A stretch of 12,814 bases of DNA from positions 1-12,814 of the forward strand of contig JAEYRK010000021.1 of NCBI GenBank assembly GCA_023435645.1. Reading direction: 5' to 3'. The DNA is from Bacillota bacterium (GTDB lineage Bacteria; Bacillota; Clostridia; Lachnospirales; Lachnospiraceae). Made by a program: the position numbers and the translations under genes. The notes beneath the pieces were generated by a model. That model worked only from the letters and a program-made list of their open reading frames with translations. It had not been told where the DNA came from and did no database searches. Of the stretch, positions 6,761-12,217 are shown piece after piece (position 1 is the stretch's first letter; each line of letters opens with the position of its first letter).

Positions 6761-7246
6761 ATGAAGGTTTTGATTGTAAGTGACACTCATGGAAGAGAAC
6801 AACAACTATTCCATACATTACAAAGGGTTAGTCCGATAGATTTGTTAATCCATCTAGGTGATTTTGAAGGCGGGGAGGAGTATATTAAGGAAATTGCTCC
6901 ATGCCCGACTGAGATGGTATCCGGCAACAATGACTTCTTTAATGGTCTACCAAAGGAAAAGATGATTCTCCTAGGAAAATACTATATTATGCTGACCCAC
7001 GGACACCGGTACGGAGTGAATTCCGGCACCTATTCGGTAAAGGAAGCAGCAAGAAGAAATCAAGCAAACATCGTTATGTTTGGACATACCCATGTTCCGA
7101 TGATCGACTTAAGTGACAATGTATGGGCAATTAATCCGGGTAGTCTGGCACTTCCCAGGCAGTACGGCAGGGTTCCGACCTTTATCATCATGGAGATAGA
7201 CCGGCAGGGGGAAGCACATTTTACCCTGAATTATTACAAGGAATAG
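6761..7246 (+). CDS. YfcE/MJ0936-type metallophosphoesterase
   Basis: A 161-residue calcineurin-like phosphoesterase with the full metal-binding set: SDTHG (Asp8, His10), HLGDFEGG (Asp34), SGNNDFF (Asn57-Asp58), LTHGH (His80, His82) and FGHTH (His109, His111), ending in the INPGS motif. Family members use two metal ions, usually manganese, to hydrolyse phosphodiesters; the physiological substrate is generally unknown. It is cytoplasmic. The start at 6761 has GGGAGAT 5-6 bases upstream; an in-frame TTG at 6740 overlaps the rdgB stop and has no site. It is the last gene of the amidase operon; I found no clear terminator between it and the tRNA promoter, so some read-through is possible. B. subtilis YsnB is the probable counterpart. 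Confidence 0.9.
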   Translation: MKVLIVSDTHGREQQLFHTLQRVSPIDLLIHLGDFEGGEEYIKEIAPCPTEMVSGNNDFFNGLPKEKMILLGKYYIMLTHGHRYGVNSGTYSVKEAARRNQANIVMFGHTHVPMIDLSDNVWAINPGSLALPRQYGRVPTFIIMEIDRQGEAHFTLNYYKE

Positions 7247-7349
7247 GCGAGAGTTATACTTTCACAGTAGGAATATAAATTGCGTCAAAGCCTTATTTTT
7301 CTTATGTTTATGGGATTTTTGGAAATACAAAAAAGATATGAAAAAGAGG

Positions 7350-7378
7350 TTGACAATACCGGAAGGCTATTATATAAT
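7350..7378 (+). promoter_or_regulatory. Perfect consensus sigma-70 promoter of the six-tRNA operon
   Basis: TTGACA (7350-7355) and TATAAT (7373-7378) are both exact and exactly 17 bases apart. Transcription would start near 7385, about 48 bases before the first tRNA. Such a strong core promoter is what a stable-RNA operon needs. Confidence 0.92.
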
Positions 7379-7432
7379 AAATCTTGCGTCACGGCTGGAA
7401 CGAGCGAAAAGCCTTGAATATGCACAAGATGT

Positions 7433-7507
7433 CGGGGTGTGGCTCAGCTTGGCTAGAGTGCTTGATTTGGGATCAAGAGGTCGCAGGTTCGAATCCTGTC
7501 ACCCCGA
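7433..7507 (+). tRNA. tRNA-Pro(UGG)
   Basis: Acceptor CGGGGTG pairs with CACCCCG (7500-7506), with the C1-G72 pair usual for proline tRNA; discriminator A7507. The anticodon stem CTTGA/TCAAG encloses TTTGGGA, giving TGG. First gene of the six-tRNA operon. CCA is not encoded. Confidence 0.97.
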
Positions 7508-7585
7508 TTAGTCAGAAGCTGTTCACAAGCAGATGCCTGAATAATAAGCATGACGTATACACAAAATAAAATAGAATATAATTAT

Positions 7586-7656
7586 GCGGGTGTAGTTCAA
7601 TGGTAGAACACTAGCCTTCCAAGCTAGATACGTGGGTTCGATTCCCATCACCCGCT
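7586..7656 (+). tRNA. tRNA-Gly(UCC)
   Basis: Acceptor GCGGGTG pairs with CACCCGC (7649-7655); discriminator T7656, normal for glycine. Anticodon stem CTAGC/GCTAG around CTTCCAA gives TCC. CCA is not encoded. Confidence 0.97.
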
Positions 7657-7745
7657 TGATATGTGGCCATGTGCCGGTATCATGTGCGTAGCCAAACTGC
7701 TTTGAGCTGATGCGAATAAGCCTGCGGCAGCGAACTGTTTTATGT

Positions 7746-7819
7746 GTGCTAGTAGCTCAGTTGGATAGAGCAATGGCCTTCTAAGCCATGTGTCGGGGGT
7801 TCGAATCCCTTCTGGCACA
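7746..7819 (+). tRNA. tRNA-Arg(UCU)
   Basis: Acceptor GTGCTAG pairs with CTGGCAC (7812-7818) with one T-G wobble; discriminator A7819. Anticodon stem ATGGC/GCCAT around CTTCTAA gives TCT for AGA codons. The T stem has two G-T wobbles next to the acceptor. CCA is not encoded. Confidence 0.96.
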
Positions 7820-7883
7820 TTTTTCATCTTACGATCATGACGGGATGAAGATTGTTGTGATACAGTAAAACGAATTGAATTAT

Positions 7884-7958
7884 GGTGGGTATAGCGCAGT
7901 TGGTTAGCGCGCCAGATTGTGGCTCTGGAGGCCAAGGGTTCGAATCCCTTTATCCACC
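7884..7958 (+). tRNA. tRNA-His(GUG)
   Basis: The acceptor GTGGGTA (7885-7891) pairs with TATCCAC (7951-7957). The extra G at 7884 opposite discriminator C7958 is the G-1 identity base of histidine tRNA. Anticodon stem CCAGA/TCTGG around TTGTGGC gives GTG. CCA is not encoded. Confidence 0.96.
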
Positions 7959-7965
7959 CTTATGA

Positions 7966-8003
7966 AGAATGAAAAGCCTTTCAAAAGTCTTTTCATTTTC
8001 TCT
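7966..8003 (+). terminator. Terminator-like hairpin between tRNA-His and tRNA-Gln
   Basis: AATGAAAAG (7968-7976) is exactly complementary to CTTTTCATT (7989-7997), extended by one wobble and one A-T pair, with a 12-base loop and then TTTCTCT. It sits inside the tRNA operon and no new promoter follows, so it would be at most a partial terminator, or a processing site, that lowers expression of the last two tRNAs. Confidence 0.45.
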
Positions 8004-8005
8004 AT

Positions 8006-8077
8006 AGGGCTATCGCCAAGCGGTAAGGCACAGGACTTTGACTCCTGCAGTCGGTGGTTCGAATCCACCTAGCCCTG
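8006..8077 (+). tRNA. tRNA-Gln(UUG)
   Basis: Acceptor AGGGCTA pairs with TAGCCCT (8070-8076); discriminator G8077. Anticodon stem CAGGA/TCCTG around CTTTGAC gives TTG. The first acceptor pair is A1-U72 where most bacterial glutamine tRNAs have U1-A72. CCA is not encoded. Confidence 0.96.
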
Positions 8078-8079
8078 TT

Positions 8080-8205
8080 GCCGGACGAAGACCTCCGGCC
8101 TGACAATGTTTACTAAGGCAACAGGGCTTGCCCTGCATGCCGGACGAAGACCTCCGGCCTGACAATGTTTACTACGGCAACAGGGCTTGCCCTGCATGCC
8201 GGACG
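8080..8205 (+). repeat. 59-bp tandem repeat in the Gln-Leu tRNA spacer (two copies plus a start of a third)
   Basis: Copy one is 8080-8138 and copy two 8139-8197, identical except A8116 versus C8175; the first eight bases of the unit, GCCGGACG, recur at 8198-8205. Each unit holds two hairpins: GCCGG...CCGGC with a 10-base loop and CAGGG-CTTG-CCCTG. In copy one GTTGCC (8077-8082) can also pair with GGCAAC (8117-8122), enclosing the first hairpin. The unit is more GC-rich than the surrounding spacers. It may be a tRNA-processing element or a local duplication of a REP-like sequence. Confidence 0.92.
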
Positions 8206-8228
8206 TTTAGATGAAACAAAATGAATAT

Positions 8229-8308
8229 GCGGATATGGCGGAATTGGCAGACGCGCTAGACTTAGGATCTAGTGGGAGACCGTGGGGGTTCGAGTCCCTT
8301 TATCCGCA
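8229..8308 (+). tRNA. tRNA-Leu(UAG)
   Basis: A class II tRNA. Acceptor GCGGATA pairs with TATCCGC (8301-8307); discriminator A8308. Anticodon stem CTAGA/TCTAG around CTTAGGA gives TAG. Last gene of the operon. CCA is not encoded. Confidence 0.97.
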
Positions 8309-8310
8309 TT

Positions 8311-8350
8311 AAAGAGAAAGTGGGTTGTGTAAACAACCCACTTTCTCTTT
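8311..8350 (+). terminator. Terminator of the six-tRNA operon, 18-bp perfect stem
   Basis: Positions 8311-8328 are exactly complementary to 8333-8350 around a GTAA loop. The 3' arm is T-rich (CTTTCTCTTT) and supplies the weak hybrid, as no separate T-run follows. The A-rich 5' arm could give some termination on the opposite strand. Confidence 0.85.
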
Positions 8351-8420
8351 CTGTGGAATCGTAATCTGTGAAAAGACCTTTTATTGCAGTGAAGGACTAG
8401 AAAGATGGAAGCTCCTCATC

Positions 8421-8448
8421 TTGACTTATACCGGATTACTTGTATAAT
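8421..8448 (+). promoter_or_regulatory. Promoter of the KdpD-like kinase gene
   Basis: TTGACT (8421-8426) and a perfect TATAAT (8443-8448) with a 16-base spacer. Transcription would start near 8455, which rules out the in-frame TTG at 8440 and makes GTG at 8461 unlikely as start codons. Confidence 0.7.
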
Positions 8449-8487
8449 ACAAGGAAGAAAGTGGAATTTATTCGGGAGAGCATAGAG

Positions 8488-9945
8488 ATGAATATGATTA
8501 ATAAGAGTAGATATAGGATCCTATTGCTGCTTATCATTACAGCAGGGGCCAATATAATCACAACCCTGATACTTCTGGGCTTGAAGGAGCTGGGATTTAA
8601 GGAGGATAACTTAGTCATCGCTTACACATTATCCGTCCTAATCACCTCTCTTTTAACCAGGAGCTATGTTTATAGTATTCTGGCATCCATTTTGTCAATG
8701 CTGTCCTTAAGCTATTTCTTCATAAAGCCGATTTATTCTCTTAAGGTATATGATAAGGAATATATTATTACCTACATAGTTATGCTCATTTCATCCCTGA
8801 TAACGAGTACGCAGGCGAATAAACTGGTACGTTCGAAGGATCTGGCAGATCAGCGGGAGCAGCAATCCAGATTACTATACAGAATAACAAGCCAATTGGC
8901 GAAAACCAGTGAAGTACCGGAGGTATTTGCAGTCGCAGCTGAGTTCATACAAAACCTGTATGAATGTGAGATAGCTGCTATTATCATAGATTTAAAGGAA
9001 AGAAATCATAAGAAGCTGACCATATGGAAGGGTATGGGTCAGACATCAACGGAGCATATGGAACTAGGTCATCTGGATGATTTTTTGTCCGCCCATTATA
9101 CCATCCCGATCAAATACACCGACAAGACAGTGGGCTTCTTCTGCCTTCCGCAACAATTGCAGGAGATGGAGGAGCATCGGCATATGCTAGATTCCATTGT
9201 GATCCAGGTGACGAATGCAGTGGAGAGAATCCTTTTGGTAAGAGATAAAGAGAACGCCAGATTGGATGCAGATAGAGAACGCTTCAAAAGCAGTCTTCTC
9301 AGGTCCATATCCCATGATTTGCGGACTCCCTTAACCCGACTATCGGGGGCGGCAGAAATGATTTCTCATAAGGATAATAGAGAGGAAATCAATCTATTGG
9401 CAAATGAGATTAAGGAGGAAGCGAATTGGCTGATGAGATTGGTGGAGAACATCCTATACCTGACAAAGATACAGGAGGGGCGTTTGGAAGTAAACCTGCA
9501 GCAGGAAGCGGTGGAAGAGATTATCGCCGGAGCAGTCAGTAGGTCACTCAAATATTTTCCCGGTAGAGAGATCAGGATTAATGTTCCGGAGGAGGTATTG
9601 TTTCTACCAATGGACGGCAAGCTGATTGAGCAGGTTCTGATTAACCTGATTAATAACGCCATAGAGCACTCGAATACCCTGGATGAGATACTGGTTCGGG
9701 TATATCCGGAGGGGGAGCTGGTATGGTTTGATGTGACAGACCGTGGTAGCGGGATCAAAGAGGAGGATATTCCGAAAATATTTGATACCTTTTTTGTCTC
9801 CAATCGGACCCGTATGGATGGAATCCGCGGTATGGGCTTGGGACTGGCAATCTGCAAGGAGATTGTGGAATACCATCGGGGCAGGATCTCAGTAGTGAAT
9901 AATGAAACGGGTGGTGCCACCTTCCGCTTCTGTCTTCACAGATGA
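8488..9945 (+). CDS. KdpD-like sensor histidine kinase lacking the KdpD and USP sensor domains
   Basis: A 485-residue inner-membrane kinase. Residues about 8-110 contain four hydrophobic segments of the DUF4118/KdpD transmembrane type. A GAF-like region follows (about 130-255), then the HisKA domain with the H-box SISHDLRTP (phospho-accepting His276), and a HATPase domain with N-box NLINNA (Asn389-Asn390), G1 DRGSG (Asp418), F-box IFDTFF and G2 GMGLGLAI (448-455). Full KdpD is about 900 residues and carries cytoplasmic KdpD and universal-stress domains before the membrane part; both are absent, so input must come through the membrane or GAF parts. CGGGAGAG 7 bases upstream supports this start. 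Its likely partner, the regulator encoded tail to tail, and the adjacent ktr genes point to potassium or turgor control, which is an inference. Confidence 0.88.
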   Translation: MNMINKSRYRILLLLIITAGANIITTLILLGLKELGFKEDNLVIAYTLSVLITSLLTRSYVYSILASILSMLSLSYFFIKPIYSLKVYDKEYIITYIVMLISSLITSTQANKLVRSKDLADQREQQSRLLYRITSQLAKTSEVPEVFAVAAEFIQNLYECEIAAIIIDLKERNHKKLTIWKGMGQTSTEHMELGHLDDFLSAHYTIPIKYTDKTVGFFCLPQQLQEMEEHRHMLDSIVIQVTNAVERILLVRDKENARLDADRERFKSSLLRSISHDLRTPLTRLSGAAEMISHKDNREEINLLANEIKEEANWLMRLVENILYLTKIQEGRLEVNLQQEAVEEIIAGAVSRSLKYFPGREIRINVPEEVLFLPMDGKLIEQVLINLINNAIEHSNTLDEILVRVYPEGELVWFDVTDRGSGIKEEDIPKIFDTFFVSNRTRMDGIRGMGLGLAICKEIVEYHRGRISVVNNETGGATFRFCLHR

Positions 9946-9960
9946 TTATTCATCAGTGAA
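9935..9960. terminator. Inverted repeat covering both stop codons of the convergent kinase and regulator genes
   Basis: TTCAC-A-GATGA (9935-9945) is complementary to TCATC-A-GTGAA (9950-9960) except one A-A mismatch, with a TTAT loop. The kinase stop TGA ends at 9945 and the regulator stop begins at 9946, so there is no intergenic base. It has no T-run and may be a weak two-way terminator or an end-protecting hairpin for both messages. Confidence 0.55.
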
Positions 9961-10626
9961 ACGGTAGCCTACACCGACTTCCGTAATGATATAGCGCGGA
10001 GAAGCAGGGTTTTTTTCCAGTTTTCTTCGGATATTGGCCATAAATACCCGTAGGGTTTGGGTATCACAGTCCAGATAGGTGCCCCATACCTCCTTAAGGA
10101 TATAATTATGGGTAAGTACCTTACCGGCATTTTTTACGAGCAGGGTTAATACCTCATATTCCATCGGGGTAAAATGGATTTCCTTACCCTCTAGTAAGAC
10201 TCTATGCTTATCCAGATCAATCTCCAAATCTGCCACCTTATAGTACATAGCATTTCCGTGAGCGGATTTATGATGGCGCAGGATGACACGTATTCTTGCC
10301 AATAATTCTTTCACACTGAAAGGCTTCGTCAGATAATCATCTGCTCCTGCATCTAGGGCCTCCACCTTGTCATTATCCTGATCCCTGGCAGATACGATGA
10401 TGATAGGAGTAGGATACTGTGACCGTATCTTTTTTAATAATTCAATACCATCCATATCCGGAAGACCTAAGTCCAGAATGACAGCAGAATAATTCCTGCC
10501 ATCCAGAAGATTTAGGGCAGCTTTTGCATTTGAAGCTTCGACACATTCATAATTCTGTGATGCCAGTGAGAAGTTGATAAAATTCCTGATCTGAGCATCG
10601 TCCTCAACAATTAAGAATAATTCCAT
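9946..10626 (-). CDS. KdpE-like OmpR-family response regulator
   Basis: A 226-residue DNA-binding regulator of normal length. The receiver domain (1-118) has the acidic pair Glu8-Asp9-Asp10, phospho-acceptor Asp52 in ILDLGLPDMDG, Ser79 in VSARD and Lys101 in TKPFS. The C-terminal winged helix (about 130-224) shows TPMEYEVLTLLVKNAGKVLTH, the recognition-helix region DTQTLRVFMANIRRKL and the wing GVGYRF. The LDLGLPDMDG and TPxEYxLL wording is close to KdpE. The start at 10626 is preferred because GGGAGG lies just upstream; in-frame codons up to 10713 fall inside the promoter. It should be phosphorylated by the neighbouring kinase and bind the region between itself and ktrB. Convergent placement with its kinase is unusual, as kdpDE genes are normally one operon. 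Confidence 0.92.
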   Translation of the reverse strand: MELFLIVEDDAQIRNFINFSLASQNYECVEASNAKAALNLLDGRNYSAVILDLGLPDMDGIELLKKIRSQYPTPIIIVSARDQDNDKVEALDAGADDYLTKPFSVKELLARIRVILRHHKSAHGNAMYYKVADLEIDLDKHRVLLEGKEIHFTPMEYEVLTLLVKNAGKVLTHNYILKEVWGTYLDCDTQTLRVFMANIRRKLEKNPASPRYIITEVGVGYRFTDE

Positions 10627-10684
10627 GGTACCCTCCCGTCTGATAGCAGCTCTGATTATTCTAAAAGTACTATCTGTCTCCCTG

Positions 10685-10713
10685 ATTATAACCGATTCGC
10701 AGTAGATTTTCAA
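10685..10713 (-). promoter_or_regulatory. Promoter of the KdpE-like regulator gene
   Basis: On the minus strand, TTGAAA (10713-10708) and a perfect TATAAT (10690-10685) are exactly 17 bases apart. Start near 10678, with a leader of about 50 bases to the ATG at 10626. Confidence 0.7.
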
Positions 10714-10728
10714 AGCGATTGGAACATA

Positions 10729-10777
10729 TTAACACAATATTAATGTTTAAAACTGGAATCTTAATATCACATTAATG
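10729..10777. promoter_or_regulatory. Two imperfect 17-bp direct elements, candidate operator
   Basis: TTAACACAATATTAATG (10729-10745) and TTAATATCACATTAATG (10761-10777) agree at 12 of 17 positions and start 32 bases apart, about three helical turns. They lie between the divergent regulator and ktrB promoters. Such repeats are the usual form of OmpR-family sites, so the KdpE-like regulator is the likely ligand. The region is AT-rich, which raises the chance of accidental similarity. Confidence 0.5.
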
Positions 10778-10788
10778 AATCCTATGAT
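10761..10788 (+). promoter_or_regulatory. Candidate promoter of ktrBA
   Basis: TTAATA (10761-10766) and TATGAT (10783-10788) are 16 bases apart; start near 10795 and a leader of about 74 bases. The weak -35 falls inside the second 17-bp element, as in promoters that need an activator. Confidence 0.4.
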
Positions 10789-10868
10789 AAAATAAACTAT
10801 TGTGATACATATCAAAGAGTCAATTGACCTTACATAATGAAGGTAGAATTAGAGGGTGAGTATAACAA

Positions 10869-12161
10869 ATGGAAAGACTTAAAAAGATGCGGCCGGGACG
10901 TTTTTTGGTGCTGGGCTTTGCTTTTGTGATTTTTTTTGGCGCTGTAATATTATTCCTTCCTATCTCTCATAGGAATGGGGTAGAGCTTCCTTTTATTGAT
11001 GCTTTATTCACTTCTACCAGTGCAGTTTGCGTGACTGGATTGATTACAGTGGATACGGCAGATACCTATAATGTATTCGGGAGGACCGTGGTAGCGATTT
11101 TAATCCAGATCGGAGGTTTGGGTGTCGCATCAGTCGGGGTCAGCTTTATCCTTCTCGCAAGGAAGAAGGTAACCTTCAAGGACAGAGTATTGGTCAAGGA
11201 AGCCTTGAACTTGGATACCTTGAAGGGTATTGTCAAGCTAATCAAAGCAATATTGATTACTACCCTTTGTTTTGAGATGATTGGAGCAGTACTAAGCTTT
11301 GCGGTTTTCAAAAGGCATATGCCCTTCTGGAATGCAGTAGGAACCAGTGTATTCCATTCGGTTTCAGCCTTTAACAATGCAGGCTTTGACGTATTGGGCG
11401 GCTTTAAGAACCTGATCGGTTATGAGGGGGATGTTCTGCTGAATCTGACGACCTGTGGGCTGATTATCTTTGGAGGCTTGGGATTTGTCGTGATAAAGGA
11501 GATCATCAGCAAGCACCGTTTTAAACGCTTCAGTCTTCATGCCAAAATAGTCATCATGATGACAGCATTTCTGCTGATCTCCGGCACCCTGCTGATCAGA
11601 CTTACGGAAGAGGTAACCTGGTTGGGAGCATTTTTCTTCAGTACCTCCGCAAGAACAGCCGGCTTTGCTACCTATAATGTCGGTTTATTTACGGACGCCG
11701 GGCTTTTTATCCTTGTAATTCTGATGTTCATTGGGGCATCCCCGGGCTCTACCGGTGGTGGTATTAAGACAACGACTGCCTTTACAATATTAAAGAGTGC
11801 CTATAGTGTATCCACGAACCAGCATTGCGGCTGCTTTAAGCGGAAAATACCTATGGAGATTATACATAGGGCTTTCATCATTACTTTATTGGCGAGTTCA
11901 GTTGTGTTTGTGAATACCTTTTTGATATCAATTCTGGAGCCAGAGGCTACCTTTATTCAGGTGCTGTTTGAGGTGGTGTCAGGCTTCGGTACGGTGGGGC
12001 TGTCAACAGGAATAACCCCCAACCTGCACACCGCCAGTAAGGTGATATTAATCGTAACGATGTTCATTGGCCGTCTGGGTCCGTTAACGATTGCAACCCT
12101 ATGGTATTTTAAACCCATGCCAAATATCAGCTATTCGGAAGAAACGATAACCATCGGATAA
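10869..12161 (+). CDS. ktrB: KtrB/TrkH-family potassium (or sodium/potassium) uptake channel subunit
   Basis: A 430-residue integral membrane protein, the length of KtrB rather than the longer TrkH. It has the four-fold membrane-pore-membrane plan with filter glycines in SAVCVTG (Gly57), SAFNNAG (Gly172), SARTAG (Gly265) and SGFGTVG (Gly377). The glycine-rich gating loop in the third repeat is visible as GASPGSTGGGIKTTT, just before a basic cytoplasmic stretch. Dimers in the membrane bind a cytoplasmic KtrA octamer ring and let potassium in, in many species coupled to sodium. GAGGGTGA about 9 bases upstream supports the start. ktrA follows 56 bases later, so the two form an operon. Regulation is probably by the adjacent KdpE-like protein through the elements at 10729-10777. 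Confidence 0.93.
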   Translation: MERLKKMRPGRFLVLGFAFVIFFGAVILFLPISHRNGVELPFIDALFTSTSAVCVTGLITVDTADTYNVFGRTVVAILIQIGGLGVASVGVSFILLARKKVTFKDRVLVKEALNLDTLKGIVKLIKAILITTLCFEMIGAVLSFAVFKRHMPFWNAVGTSVFHSVSAFNNAGFDVLGGFKNLIGYEGDVLLNLTTCGLIIFGGLGFVVIKEIISKHRFKRFSLHAKIVIMMTAFLLISGTLLIRLTEEVTWLGAFFFSTSARTAGFATYNVGLFTDAGLFILVILMFIGASPGSTGGGIKTTTAFTILKSAYSVSTNQHCGCFKRKIPMEIIHRAFIITLLASSVVFVNTFLISILEPEATFIQVLFEVVSGFGTVGLSTGITPNLHTASKVILIVTMFIGRLGPLTIATLWYFKPMPNISYSEETITIG

Positions 12162-12190
12162 TCAAAGCTTATTTTGGTGCATTAAATGAA

Positions 12191-12206
12191 ATGCCCTGAA
12201 CGGCAT
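12191..12206 (+). other. Small hairpin just before the ktrA ribosome site
   Basis: ATGCC (12191-12195) pairs with GGCAT (12202-12206) around a 6-base loop, ending one base before AGGAGG (12208-12213). It might tune ktrA translation relative to ktrB, since KtrA is needed in excess over KtrB; that is speculation. Confidence 0.3.
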
Positions 12207-12217
12207 AGGAGGATAAT

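Noticed and set aside
7247..7349. A terminator for the amidase-rdgB-yfcE operon
   Set aside because: I looked for a stem followed by T residues before the tRNA promoter and found none convincing, so no feature is called.
7384..7569. A 61-codon plus-strand open frame containing WDQEVAGSNPVTPI
   Set aside because: It is a read-through of the tRNA-Pro gene and has no ribosome site; another familiar tRNA-derived false protein.
7648..7935. A 95-codon open frame on the minus strand containing the phrase GIRTPDTWLRRPLLYPTELL
   Set aside because: This is the antisense of tRNA-Arg(UCU) and its neighbours; the phrase is a well-known false protein arising from tRNA genes.
8080..8205. Possible CRISPR array
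   Set aside because: The whole 59-bp unit repeats, including what would be the spacer, and only two full copies exist. There is no cas gene near.
9366..9920. A 184-codon open frame on the minus strand
   Set aside because: It lies wholly inside the kinase coding region on the opposite strand, with serine-rich, domain-free content; a shadow of a gene with clear motifs.
10627..10713. N-terminal extension of the response regulator
   Set aside because: The added 29 codons cover the leader, the -10 and the -35 boxes of the gene's own promoter, and receiver domains start at MELFLIVEDD.
10796..10868. Possible cyclic di-AMP (ydaO/yuaA) riboswitch before ktrB
   Set aside because: Such riboswitches often precede ktr genes, but the leader is only about 74 bases, and I see neither the conserved purine-rich core nor a terminator.
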